Positions 10,269 to 23,885 are shown, counted from the first letter of the stretch. The stretch: 30,989 bases of DNA from Basidiobolus heterosporus B8920 (GCA_000697455.1 JNET01034877.1:1-30989); one strand, 5' to 3'. Notes: generated by a model from the sequence alone, not told the origin. A program made the numbers and translations.

Positions 10269-11748
10269 ATGTTGACAAGACTTAGGATTCGTCTTCTTCC
10301 CCGGCTTACGAAATCTCCATCAATAGTCAGAAGGTTTCATGATAAAGCCTTGATATTTAGTCACTCGGATAAAAGACTCCCGGAAAACAACAAGGTGGAA
10401 GCCTTTTTAACACCCATTTTAGACCTTCTCAATTTAGAGACCATTTATATGAATGCAAGCACCTTCGATCCCAAACGGTATGCCTGTACCAACCCTCCTC
10501 CTGCCTTAGCCCTTCTACTCTTTCCCAGGATTACTGACTTGAAGTTTCATAAAGAAGTGGGATTTCCCCTAGTCCAAGGACTACGTACACTACCCGAGCC
10601 TTTGGAGCCCGGAGTCGCCGGGAAAATGTTTAACCGAACTTTTATAATAGTATGGAATGAATCAGCAAGTGAGAAAGTACTCTTTCGATCACAATACATC
10701 CAAATGGGTGCGAACATGGTTACACATAGTACTGACAGCGTTCAGCAAGCATTATTGACTGCCTTTGATCCCATAGTAAAACCTGATTTTCGTACTGGTG
10801 TAGCACGATCACTGCATAAAACCTACGAATGCCCATTATGTCCCGCTAATTTCCTATCGTTTACCTCTACAAGACAACCTTCCTTGAGAACTCATCTTCC
10901 TCTCTATCATTGCTCCGCATCAAACGTACCCATCAAGGAATGTCCTAGATGTCTCGAAATCCCTACTAAATGCTCAAGACCCACCAAACTGAATCCTAGA
11001 TGGTTTCCTATCCATCTACAGGAAGAGCATCTACCGAACGAGATATGGCCTGTGCAAAGTTTGGTCGCCGAAGAGCTTGGAATACGGAAGCGAAAACCTC
11101 GACCAACGTCCGGGGACTGTAGGTTTGCTGTGGTAGTTGTTCGTCGTCCGAGTGATGGAAAATTCCTGATGGTTAGTACAGTTGATTAGAGGTATAGATG
11201 CGATTTCAATGATAGAGACTCTAGTCCATACAGATTGAAGAGCGTGGCAACGCAGGATATTGGTTCCCAGGTGGGGAGATTGATCCGGAGGAAACACCCA
11301 TGGAGGGGGCTATACGAGAGACAAAAGAGGAGTCTGGAATCGATATAGAGATACAAGGGTTTCTACATTATGAACGTGAATCGGGGGATAAAGATGGTGA
11401 AGATTATTTGAAATACGAGAATCGGTTGTGGGTATTCCTGGCCAAGGTACGCCATTTATCTTAGGGTTGGTGTTGATTCCCCTGGAATTAATAGGTTACT
11501 TGTAGCCAAAGTATGAGGGTCAGATACCAAAATCATTGCCAGACTACGAAACAAATGGGGCCTGTTGGGTTCATCTTGATGAATTGGATTGTCCATCGAT
11601 CAGACTGCGTAGCGATCATCCAAAAATATGGTTTAATTATGTAGCCAAGGGTGGCCGTGTAAGACCACTCACAGAATGGGATATGGACATGGCGAAGGAA
11701 GGAACTCGGGAGGCATCGATGTATGCGGAAAGTACAGGTATCCTTTAA
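10269..11748 (+). CDS. Zinc finger-Nudix fusion protein, likely mitochondrial (3 or 4 exons)
   Basis: Exons: 10269-11171, 11234-11446 and 11506-11748, giving 452 aa. The start is MLTRLRIRLLPRLTK, arginine-rich without acids, which suggests a mitochondrial presequence. Residues about 30-170 form a domain I do not recognise. Then follow two C2H2-like modules with long loops: CPLC (188/191) with H209 and H214, and CPRC (225/228) with H249 and H254. A Nudix domain comes next, with the complete box from G315 to I337 (GX5EX7REXXEEXGI, here GGEIDPEE...RETKEESGI), the Mg-binding motif that hydrolyses nucleoside diphosphates linked to another moiety. The substrate cannot be predicted. The end is uncertain: the stop at 11746-11748 lies inside an exact U12-like donor, GTATCCTTT (11738-11746). 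Splicing to 11779 would extend the frame to 11957. Confidence 0.8.
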
Positions 11749-12415
11749 GCGTTGTCTGATCAACTTGGATCTCAACAGCCAGAAGAGTTGGTGTGATTCA
11801 GTGGCCAATGGAAATTACGGCTATCTCCGAGGATAACGATGATAGGTTGACTGAACATTTCAGAGTTAACCTCACACACACACACACACTTGCAGTTATC
11901 TACCTCACCTTACTCCCAGGCAAGCTCTATCACAATAAAGAGATATTAGCCAAGTGATTTGTTTCTATGATGGAGAGTCAATAATCATACGAACACTTGT
12001 GCCAAGCTAGTTACCAAAAAGATAAACTCCATTCTTGTGCTCTTGGCTGGTTGTTAGTAGGATAAGACACGTGGCGTGAACAGAAATTTTTTCTAGAAGA
12101 ATTCAAAGCTTTGTTTGAACTTCATTGATTCGACATGATTGGAATCAATGGAAAGTTCACCAAACCTAGGGTTAAATTGGTCGCCCTAAGCCACAATCAG
12201 ATGCGAAAAGGGAAGAAAATTGAGGGACTTGAATGAATTTATTTCTTTCAAGATAAGCGTAGAAAGATTATATTGGAACTAGGTCTATATAGTTTTACAT
12301 GGCATAATACATACAATCGGTGTAAGGTTCAATGGAAAGCGAAGATTCATAGGAGTGGAAGAAAATTACGGCTGGTGTTTGCTATTCTGTACAAAGACGT
12401 CTATTAGATATCCGT
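11749..12415. other. Spacer between Nudix and phosphatase genes
   Basis: It holds a (CA)8 microsatellite and possibly an alternative last exon of the Nudix gene (11779-11957). The rest is non-coding, presumably the 3' regions of the two convergent genes. Confidence 0.5.
11873..11889. repeat. CA dinucleotide microsatellite
   Basis: An uninterrupted (CA)8C run, just downstream of the Nudix coding region. Confidence 0.95.
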
Positions 12416-13111
12416 TTATCCTGAAATCGCACTGATGCTCGAGTGAGTTGGCGTTACTACCGGGACTGGCACAGTGGAAGTAGTGAATGAGTTTCTTGTT
12501 GAAGTTGAGTACTTGGTTATGATTCTACGCACTTGATTCACTTGCACCCTTGTCTCTGGAGACTTCGCGATGACTTTATCTTCTCTGGTATCATGTAGGC
12601 GCTGGGTCAGTTCGAGTGCCAAGTCGGCATTCAAGCCGTAATATTTTGCTAACATACAGGCAACCAGCGTTCCTGTTCTACCATGACCACCCCAACAATG
12701 TATATATAACACTTCGTTACTTTGGAAAACCCTTTGTTCAAGCACATTGACCAACGAGCTTAGTAAAACATCATGTAGAATCGATCCATCACGTATAGGG
12801 AAATGTACGAAATGAAGTGGGGAGGACGAGGTCGAGGACTCATCATCCACAGGTTCCTGGTGCAATCTCTTCACTAGAGATTTGTATTCTGGAAGCATAT
12901 CTAACTCACTTTCCTCTTGTAAGCACACAAACGTTGTTACGCCAGCTGCTAGTAAAGCACGCATATACTCTACGCTCAACTGTTTATCTCTCACCATAGG
13001 GTAAGCGCCACATAACACTTTTCCGGGAATCACCCAGTTCGAGTAAGGAGTCGGGTTGGAAGGGTATTCGGAGATCACCTTCTCTAAAGCTTTCAATGCA
13101 GTGGTCAACAT
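12416..13111 (-). CDS. Protein-tyrosine/dual-specificity phosphatase-like protein
   Basis: A cysteine phosphatase of 231 aa from ATG 13111 (MLTTALKALEK). The signature HCWGGHGRTG (nucleophile Cys139, Arg145) matches HCX5R. FPIRDGS supplies the likely general acid Asp108. The N-terminal part has NWVIPGKVLCGAYP, a phrase seen in small phosphatases of protists, algae and bacteria that resemble the CDKN3/dual-specificity group. It would dephosphorylate phosphoproteins in the cytosol; the target is unknown. The frame also opens at ATG 13261 (281 aa). However, a TATA box at 13207-13214 lies inside that extension, and the extra 50 residues look unconserved, so 13111 is chosen. The Ser/Thr-rich C-terminus is probably disordered. 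Intronless. Confidence 0.85.
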   Translation of the reverse strand: MLTTALKALEKVISEYPSNPTPYSNWVIPGKVLCGAYPMVRDKQLSVEYMRALLAAGVTTFVCLQEESELDMLPEYKSLVKRLHQEPVDDESSTSSSPLHFVHFPIRDGSILHDVLLSSLVNVLEQRVFQSNEVLYIHCWGGHGRTGTLVACMLAKYYGLNADLALELTQRLHDTREDKVIAKSPETRVQVNQVRRIITKYSTSTRNSFTTSTVPVPVVTPTHSSISAISG

Positions 13112-13206
13112 AGTAATATTTGAAAAGCTGAGGAAAACGGAAGTGGTAATAGGTAGAGGTGGTTTTGAGGGTGAGAATTTATTCCAAAGTTGGCACAACT
13201 CCACTC

Positions 13207-13214
13207 TTTTTATA
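13207..13214 (-). promoter_or_regulatory. TATA box of the phosphatase gene
   Basis: TATAAAAA on the minus strand about 100 bases before ATG 13111. It decides between two in-frame starts, because it sits downstream of the alternative ATG 13261. Confidence 0.5.
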
Positions 13215-13261
13215 TTACTGGGAAGGCCGCACGAAACTTTCCTATGAAATATTGAGACCAA

Positions 13262-14367
13262 GTGGAGCCTATTGTGTTGGGTAGTAAATGGTCATTTGTT
13301 CATCCCCAACTTCTTTCAGAATCATCGAAATGTCTAGAAATACGAGATTTAACTCGCTTTTCATTTGGTCAGTAAATAGCGCTATTCATTTGGTCGGAAG
13401 TTTGACCAAAATGGGGACAAATGAAATTGTTTCAAATCAATGATTTCATCATGTGTATGATGATGTCAAATACAGCGACATGAATGTGTCTACCCCTTCA
13501 GTATTTTGGGGAAGAGAGTGAGATTTGCGGCGTTAGGTGTATTGACTGTAGATGTTATATTCACAGTATCCGCCGTGTAAATTGTGTAGACTATGCTCGT
13601 TGCATCTGCAGTATTAGGTATTTTCTGAAACTGAATGATGATCAGACGCTAGGGACCGCACTTAGGGTTAGATGCAAGATGCAGGGGCGTACACAAGCCC
13701 CACCACTTGACTCGGGGCACCATTGAGCAAACTTGAAGGGAAATAATGTGAAGTCCACACGACGACAATACCATGACGACATGGAAATTAAGTGTTTGAA
13801 TCATCGATCATGTGAGCCCCCCACCATTGTCAGTGTTGAGGAACCGTTTTGGTTAAAGGTGTTTTCTCACTTGACTGCTAGAATTGGCTTTTTCCCCTGC
13901 TACTAGGTCAGGTTAGGTCCCCGAATATACATAATTATGTGACAGTGAGATATTCATTCTTAATCTAGAAAAGTGTTGGAAGTTTCCATGTTTGCCTAGA
14001 CTGTACCTTACCTAGACTGTACCTTGACTCCTATGCCCACATTCACTTTCCATTCATTTTCCGTACAAGTTGAAGTTCAGATTGATTTCTAGACTTTTCT
14101 GGTTACATAATACTCGTTGTCAACTATGGCTATGTTTAGGGTTAGTCTGATTTGGTTCCGGTTCCACCAGTTAGACTGTGGTGAAGGCTGGGATTAATCC
14201 AGATCATAATAGTCAAGTAATAAATGTAAGCTTAAGCAGTCTTATGTGACCGCGATAGTTCAGTAAGTATGAGCTTTGTTAAACTTGATTTAATGATTTA
14301 TCAAATGATTTATACAATGCTTGAGAGTGCTTATTTTACGATATACAATCAACCACAGACCAATATA
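13262..14367. other. Intergenic region with a small tandem duplication
   Basis: About 1.1 kb. It has a 16-bp direct duplication at 13995-14026 and a weak CAGGGG...CCCCTG inverted pair (13682-13687 and 13894-13899). A cysteine-rich open frame at 13484-13726 shows no family resemblance. Nothing else is recognised. Confidence 0.5.
13995..14026. repeat. 16-bp tandem duplication
   Basis: CCTAGACTGTACCTTA (13995-14010) is followed directly by a copy differing only at its last base (14011-14026). Confidence 0.9.
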
Positions 14368-15946
14368 CTAGATGACCTGAACACCAGCTACTGAACGGGA
14401 TACGGAGCGTGGAACTGTATATGGATGATGCGCTGCTGGCCGCCTAATCACTGAGAATACAACCAACCCTAGAGTGAAAGCCGCTAAGGAGCCCAACAAA
14501 AACCACGCTACGCCATCGTCGTTGGACTGTGATTTGGATCGAGATCTTCGTGATTTACGTTTCTTGCTCTTCCTGTTGTCTTTACTTGGTGAAAGTTCCT
14601 CTTCGGAAGATTCAGCTTCTTGTATGTCGTTTCGGTCATTTGCGGGCTTTTCTTTAGCCAATTCTACCTGGGATGATGCGGGCGAGTTTCGTCTGGATTT
14701 GGGCGTAGTTGTTACCCGTTTTATGGGCCTTTGTTTAGTCTCTTGAGTTGGCTTCGTAGGTTTGTGATTCACTAAAGCCTCGGGGATTTTTAACTTCGGA
14801 TCTAGATCAACTGCATTTTGAATGTGCCTAGCTGCCTCATTTAGATTCTTTTCCGTTCCCACTCCATTCAGGTATAATATGCCTGCATTATACATAGATT
14901 GAGCATGACCAGCAGCTGCCGATTGTTTCCAAAATTCTAGCGCAAGAGATGGATCAGCAACAATTCCATTTCCACCCTCCAGATACATCAGTCCAGTTCG
15001 AAAGGCTGAGTTTACAAAGAAAGCATATGAGCCCCTGACCTGGCTGGAATGAAGATCAGCTGTAGTCTTATTAAGTGAAGGGGACGCCAAATCCATAGCC
15101 ATTTTGAAGTATTTAACTGCATCTGGATAGGATTTCCCAACGCCGTGCCCATTTGAATAAGAGGTGCCGACAATATAACAGGCCTCAGCATTCCCGTGTT
15201 TGGCTGCCTCTAGATGCCAATAAAAGGACTTTTCAGCGCTTCGTTCTACAGGGACAATCGCGCTCTTTTCTCTGCCGATTTCATACATCGCAGCTAATTT
15301 CAATTGGGATGAGATATGGCCATTCCTAGCTGCTGATAGATAGTATTTGAAAGCCTTAACAGGATCTGCACTTTCATACATTTTTCCTAGATAGAATTGG
15401 GATGCTATGTCCACTTCCGCGCTCTCTTTTGTTGGTTCAATAATCACTACTGGCCAATCTATTCCACGAACCAATTTTTCCATTTGTAAGGTTATAAGTT
15501 GGTATTTTGAGGCCGCACCAGTATCAACTAAGATGGACTCTAAAGCAGGTTCGACTTGCCATACAGAATCACTCGTTCGTATTTGAGCATATAACTTTCC
15601 CTATAGTGAAGCAGAGAGTAAGTAAATATGGCATTCCAAAAGGTGAAGAACTATCGGGATAACAAAACAGGCTAAGCCACAAGATAACCCGGCCTTGGGC
15701 CCGTGAGTGGAGAACTCAAGAAATGTAACGAGCAAAAGAGAGGGTAACTGAAAGACCTGGTCTGAGAATTACCTTTACAATTGGTTCAGTTCCGCGCAAA
15801 CCCGCATAAAGCTCATCAGTATGAAATTCAATAACAATATTCCTAGAACGACACGTATTCGGAACTAAGAAAGACACGGAAACATGGTCGTCCGTTTGTG
15901 ACCATACGTAGGAAACTGGGTCATTAAGTATTTTACTCGATACCAT
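14368..15946 (-). CDS. CS-domain/Sel1-repeat protein with C-terminal membrane anchor
   Basis: Two exons, 15946-15773 and 15600-14368, give 468 aa; the 172-nt intron is the longest in the window. Residues about 10-110 form a CS (p23/NudC-like) domain: VSYVWSQTDDHVSVSFLVP, then GKLYAQIRTSDSVWQVE and QMEKLVRGIDWP. CS domains are HSP90-type cochaperone or client-binding folds. Residues about 124-327 hold Sel1/TPR-like repeats such as ASQFYLGKMYESADPVKAF, GNAEACYIVGTSYSNGHGVG and AQSMYNAGILYLNGVGT. A charged, Ser/Arg/Lys-rich linker (337-419, with a KSKKRKSRRSRSKS patch) precedes one hydrophobic helix (about 421-444, AWFLLGSLAAFTLGLVVFSV) and a short basic tail. That predicts a tail-anchored protein with the domains facing the cytosol. 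A role in chaperoning or ER/mitochondrial outer membrane quality control is inference only. Confidence 0.83.
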
Positions 15947-16395
15947 GACTATTTCGTAAAACTAACGAGCGTAAAGCGCCTATTTCCCAAGTAACTATCC
16001 TTACTCTTGACTCCACCCTCCCCCGAATCGAATTGACCAATACCCTTCACAGTCTCTCATTCTTCACACTCCTCCCCATGAATTATCGTTTTCTGTTACT
16101 TCAGATGGGTCTTGTGTGACATCAGATTCTCGGGTGTTAACTAGTAACTCACACATCCGATGCGTGAACGATTTGTTTGGTGTAATTAGATACTTAGTTA
16201 AGCAACATTCTACTTACATGCAAAAGATAGTCATAAAATGAACCTCACGAAAGCATTCTGCGGCGCGCGAATTGCCGCAATTCTCCATACCAAATAAAAA
16301 TTGGATGAAAAGAATTCCTGAGTAGAAAGCAGGATCTCCGGTCCCACATATTAAGCGATCTATCTTATAGTCTAAATAGTTTCTTATAAGCTTGC
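15947..16395. other. Divergent promoter region, CS-Sel1 and XPA genes
   Basis: A 449-bp gap between head-to-head genes. It probably contains both promoters. I recognise no specific regulatory element. Confidence 0.5.
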
Positions 16396-17646
16396 ATGCC
16401 ACCACACGATTGTAACATGAGTGAGGAGAAAGGTGAAGCTGACCAGGGCTTGAGTGAAGAACAACGGCTTCGTATTGAAGAGAATCGAAAGAATGCTTTG
16501 AAAAAATTAGCAGAAAAGCAAGCTTCAGTCCAACCAACTATTCCCGATAATAAACCTATTTCTTTTAGTACTGAACCCACGAAGACAACTCCTGAGAAAT
16601 CCAAGAAACCTTTAAAAAGAAACAACCCATATTACGAGTATGATCTAACCAACATGGTGGATACGAGGGGTGGTTTTTTGGTGGACGAGGAAACAGAGGA
16701 GGAGGGTTCCAAAAAGAAAAAGTATGAGCCACCCAAGCTGATTGAAGAGCTAGGTGATTCTACTTGATGGACCATATCTCAGGTTGATTTAGATTGTTAA
16801 CACTTTCCACCTGACTGTAGCGCTTAGTCTTAATCCCGAGGAGAACCCGAAATGTAAAGAGTGTGGGTCTATAGAGTTGGATCCAATTTTTTTGACCATA
16901 TTTAATCTGTACGTATGTTCAAAATGTAAAGAAGAGTTTCCAGACAAATTCAGTCTAATCACCAAAACTGAAGCGAAGGAAGTAAGTGTTTGGTTCTGTT
17001 GAAACTAGTTTAACAAATAGTCTACTGTTTAAAGAAATTCACTGAACCAATTTCTTTACCACAGGATTACTTATTAACTGATCGTATGTGCTTGTCCTAT
17101 TAAGGATCCTCTTTCCCTTGATATCGTTTCTAACACTGTCATTCTGAAGCTGAGTTGAAAGACCGGGATTTATTTCCTTGTTGGAAAAAGCCTAACCCCA
17201 GGAAATCCACATGGAACGACATGATGTTGTTTGTTCGAGAGCAGGTAAGGTTGCTTCTAATTCTTGACAGGCTAGTAGATGATTCTTATAATCAACGTAT
17301 TCAAGGTTGAAGAATTCGCGTTCAAAAAGTGGGGCGGCGAAGAAGCACTTGATGCTGAGTTCGAAAGGCGGCAAAATGATAAGAAGAAGCGAAAAGATAA
17401 GAAATTCCGGGCAAAGTTGGCAGGTATTCAGCGATTTCTGTATGATCATTCACTTCTTCACTCTACTCATCAACTTAAAATGGGCCGATTGTAGATCTTC
17501 GTCGAAGGACTAGAACTAGCACTTGGGAAAAGAAACGGGAGGAGCATGTCCACGAGTATAATGAACCTGTAGAGGACCAAGAGACTGGAGAGATGACCCA
17601 AACTTGTAAATCGTGTGGATTCAAATTGTCATATGACGAGCTATAG
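16396..17646 (+). CDS. RAD14: DNA damage recognition protein Rad14/XPA (6 exons)
   Basis: Exons: 16396-16753, 16821-16981, 17065-17083, 17150-17244, 17306-17423 and 17495-17646, giving 300 aa (293 from the second ATG, 16417). XPA/Rad14 binds damaged DNA and organises the nucleotide excision repair complex in the nucleus. The zinc finger is C131-X2-C134-X17-C152-X2-C155 (KCKECGS...YVCSKC). The DNA-binding core follows: FSLITKTEAKEDYLLTDPEL, KPNPRKSTWNDMMLFVREQ and VEEFAFKKWGGEEALDAEFE. The C-terminus ends with TCKSCGFKLSYDEL, as in family members whose tails contact TFIIH. The Lys/Glu-rich N-terminus contains RNNPYYEYDLTNMVDTRGGF, the conserved stretch before the finger. Exon 3 is a 19-nt microexon encoding DYLLTD. 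Expression control is not visible. Confidence 0.96.
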
Positions 17647-18070
17647 AGATTTCACATGTATTTACAATCCTGTACTCTTATTTGTTTCAAACAAAACTTA
17701 ATAGAATGTCGTTATCTCTGGTGGTATGTGATGTCTCGGAACTAAATAAATGTGTAGCGTAATTATGGGCTACACCGTCAAGAACTCCCATAGTACCTGA
17801 CATCAAAAATAAGAGGCATTGCTATCTAGTAAATCGATCATTCGTGATCAATTTTATAGTGTGGCTATATGATGAGGTTTGCTTGGGGGAAAGGAAGGCA
17901 CTGTCAAAACCCTGTAATGAATTACTCCCACAGAGCCGAGTACTAACTAAGGTTGAAGCCGCGGTACGATTGAAAGGTATGCAATAGGCTGACTATATCG
18001 AGACCTATGCGATGCAAGAAAATATTAAATATTCGTAACTCTATATTTCTAAAATAATCGAGTCAATATT
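17647..18070. other. Convergent 3' spacer
   Basis: About 420 bp between the XPA and kinase stop codons, AT-rich. No gene or repeat recognised. Confidence 0.5.
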
Positions 18071-20445
<2,375 letters not shown>

Positions 20446-22491
20446 GTGAAGCAGGAAAATCGGGTTTACGAAAATTAAGATATACTAAATAGCTATTAAA
20501 GAGATCTTTTAGGAAGATATGAGAAGATGTAGCACAATGGAATGAACGCGAGGACGATATACAAATTATGTGAAGGATAAAAAGAAAGGTTGGACTTGTT
20601 AAGCAACAGACTAATAGATAAGCATATAGAAGAAACAAGTAAATTTGGAATTCCTAACCATACAAAATTCTAGGTTCTATTTGAACGATCTACATTTAAA
20701 ATCCGCATAGAATAAATGCTCATATATATTACATACAATTTAATCACGAATATGAAAATCAGTTTTAGTAAAAGAAAACTTCACATCAACATCTTAGTTG
20801 AATATGATACAATATGTGCTTGCTTGCTGGAGCTACAGAATGTGCTCATCTTAGAACAAGCCAGATCAATAAGAGAGCAGGGTGCGAAAGAAGATTTGAG
20901 ATAACTACATCACATCGTTCATATCAGATAAATGGGGTTGCAGAGTGACTTTACTTCATTGGCTGAAAATTACTGCAAAGCTCAAATACTCTTTATCCTT
21001 GCATCATTGTACATAGGTCTATAATTGGATTTACAACCAAAGTACTTGTCCTGATCGTAACTATATTCACCAGACTAAAGATATACAACTAACTCAACCA
21101 TACACACGATAATATTAGGGATACTCCAATAAAGAGGTCATATATTTGATGTAAGAACCTTTACACATCATATATGAGCGGAATGCTAATCTTTTAGATG
21201 GCAAGTATAGATAGATCAAAGATAGTTGAGGGCCTAGGCCTACATTAAGTTTAAACTACGCCTTGATACACATAAGCTCCATTGAATGCTTGGCAATAAT
21301 ATTCTCATTTGTTTTATATGTATGTTGATGCGCATCAAGTTGCTATGGACAAGTTCGTTAAGAGCTGGTACAAGCTTTTCTCTACTACTTTGAGTCTCTT
21401 CTGAAATATATCGGGATAGATTGGAAGTGTCGCAAATTACCGTAAACCTCATATTACAAAAGCATACAAATTGAAGAAACTTCCATAAAATGTGAATTTA
21501 AATATGGATATCTCCTGAGAAATCATCCCTATTCTCTCCTAACCCTTCAGGATATATTAAATACCAAGCCACACAAGTTATCCATACACCGTCTAAAGAG
21601 TCAAGTAAACCCAGAAACGAACGATTAAAAGGATCTCGGTAAGACGAATGTATTATAGTAACAGCTAAAGCACAGTACCGGAGTCCTAACTATAGAATAC
21701 TACTAGGCTTGATTAACGAAAACACCATACAATAAACTGATTAATTGATTTACGATCCTATCTAAACTACAGTCACAGATGTGTGGTAATGATGAATGTA
21801 ATGGAGGGTATAAGGTCTATGTGTAGAGGCTATTTATCAGCTCGTTCAGATCTAATCGAGTGAAATCTCAACTGACCCACTACACGTTGCAAATTTACAT
21901 CATTTACGTCCAGGCAAACATCTGACTCTGACCGATTCAACCGGGGGTTCATTGCCTTGGCATTGCATTGGAATATAAGTAATCACCTTGTATGCAGTCA
22001 TTGTCAGATCAGAATGTGGCACCATGAGTTCTAGAAATGGAAAAGTTAACAAACGGAAGTAATTTAGAGAGCTTAGTAATCCCTAGTCGGACCCCATGAA
22101 GAAGTCTGGAGCGTAAAAGTTGGGAAAACAAAGCGACATAAACAATGGCATGAGCTTGACAAGAAAATCCATTCGATAATGGTTTCTCGGAGTAGGGGCT
22201 TATATACGAAATGCCAATCGATTTCAGAACCTTTTCATAATCCATTATTGAATGGATGCTAATTGAGATTGAAATAGGCTATGGAACATTCTCCTGAGAC
22301 ACGTTGCCTGAATCATAATATTGACGTGACACAGTAGGTTTAGAGTGTGGGCGTTCTCCAATGTTCCAACTGTGTCATGGAACACTGAGGATGATTGGTT
22401 TGGAAGGAACTGATTGTGTGCCGACTGATTAGCGGCAGTGAATCAATATGAGATCATTTATATATATGGAAGTCACCCTTAGGAACAGCCG

Positions 22492-22647
22492 CAAATCCAT
22501 TGTCGAATGGGCCAGGACTCGATAATCCATTATTGAATCGATCAAATTCGAATGGCCAGAGTACTCAATCCATTGTTGAATCGATCAAATTCGAATGGCT
22601 GAAGTACTCAATCCATTATTGAATCGATCAAATGTGAATGGACCGAA
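22492..22647. repeat. 43-bp minisatellite, three copies plus a deleted one
   Basis: Copies start near 22522, 22565 and 22608, with a 43-base period. A leading copy at 22492-22521 lacks about 13 bases. The core is AATCCATTATTGAATCGATC, then AAATTCGAATGG. CCATT and AATGG within each unit can pair. A related core (AATCCATTATTGAATGG) also occurs near 22234-22250. Confidence 0.9.
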
Positions 22648-22915
22648 CCGAAACTAGAGCCTGGTGTTTACTCTGATGTTAGCATGATACACGAACACAA
22701 TCGAGATTTGCTCCAATTAATGCATCCCGTGAGTGCACGTTTCCCCAGGTTTAGGATTATGACTTTTGCTATAGTTACCAGCAAAGTTAAAGCACACAAA
22801 TCACTTCAACGCTCCCTAGGGCTCAGGTTTAAGGTGATGGCTGCTTGAAACCACCAACCTCTACAGAAAATTACCATGCTCAAAGCCAATCTAAAGTCTA
22901 TGAACGCAATACAAA

Positions 22916-22932
22916 GGTCCCTCTTCGGGACC
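22916..22932. other. Perfect 6-bp stem, 5-nt loop hairpin
   Basis: GGTCCC-TCTTC-GGGACC. It is isolated, with no U-tract or conserved RNA context, so its significance is unclear. Confidence 0.4.
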
Positions 22933-23878
22933 AATGCAATACTCACTACAATTTCTACTGATTAATAAACCAAATACATCGCTTAATAAGCACAATTCCA
23001 ACCAATACACCCTCTTGAATATTAAGCTTTCTGCAATCCATCCAAGAATCGTCGATTGGAGGATCTACAATTCCCGAATCAAACACAAGATTTAAGCTCA
23101 ACGATCGATAGAACAATGGGAAATACTTGAATGGGTTAGCCGGCCTTTTTGAATCACTTCCTTATATAGACGCATCCGGTTATCCGTGAGGTTGACTTTG
23201 ATGTCGGCTTATGCTATGATGTTACTAGTACACGACTGCTGATTCCTTATTTATGCTGTTTTAAAGAAAGCCCTATCCTAAACACTCTGAGCGGATAAGA
23301 GCTCCAACTTGGAGAATTGTATTCGAAAGAATTGTTTAAGCCGCTAAGTTAAACCCGATCTGAAGCCTATGCTTGAGAGCATTTGCACCTTAGCAGCTTT
23401 CCAGCTTTGACAGTCAAGGGAGTCCTTAGGCAGAACTGCACAACTCAACCTCCGAAAAAAAAGAAAAAAGGAGACCATTCTGGAATAAAGACAGGGTTTA
23501 GAGAAGAGAAAGGAAACCGTATTGGCAGCGTAATGATTACAAGGTGACAGGGTTGATGAGTTCTACATCAATCAACGACCAGAGCAAGAACATGCACACA
23601 TGATTGTTCCACGGTAGAAATGAATTTCCATATGGAGATAACGGGAATTCTTCATCAGTGATAAAGTAATCAGTCAGAAGCTTAATTTGTTCATATTTTC
23701 AAGGTTGAGTTATTCAACTGTGGAGAGACTCAGTAATTTTCCTATATCAATCCCTATACATTTAAATTAAATTTCTATTGCGATAGATTCAATAAAATTG
23801 CCATATAAATCTAATAGTTGATCTCGTTCTATTTTCATTTATATTACTTAGATTACTTCCGGGTGTTGTTGAAACAAC

Positions 23879-23885
23879 TATAAAA
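23879..23885 (+). promoter_or_regulatory. TATA box of the ENA gene
   Basis: TATAAAA about 156 bases before ATG 24042, predicting a 5' leader of about 120 bases. A short inverted repeat (GTTGT TGAA ACAAC) lies just upstream. Confidence 0.45.

Larger units (their letters stand above)
20446..23878. other. Long intergenic region with a minisatellite
   Basis: About 3.4 kb of AT-rich sequence between divergent kinase and ENA genes. It holds a 43-bp minisatellite (22492-22647), related single motifs near 22232-22250, a perfect short hairpin at 22916-22932 and an A-rich patch at 23453-23469. Open frames here are short and show no family similarity. I see no tRNA, rRNA or transposase remnant. Confidence 0.5.

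Noticed and set aside
13112-13261. 50-residue N-terminal extension of the phosphatase
   Set aside because: A TATA box lies within it and the residues look unconserved; treated as promoter and leader.
13484-13726. Cysteine-rich 80-residue open frame
   Set aside because: No family similarity and an unpaired cysteine pattern; likely chance in non-coding sequence.
13682-13899. Possible small hAT-like or MITE element (CAGGGG...CCCCTG ends)
   Set aside because: Only six terminal bases match and the flanking 8-mers (GCAAGATG and CTACTAGG) are not target-site duplications.
20716-20904. 62-residue plus-strand frame upstream of the kinase gene
   Set aside because: Low-complexity, AT-driven composition and no similarity.
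21240-21452. 70-residue minus-strand frame in the long spacer
   Set aside because: No recognisable domain or splice-compatible neighbours; kept as non-coding.
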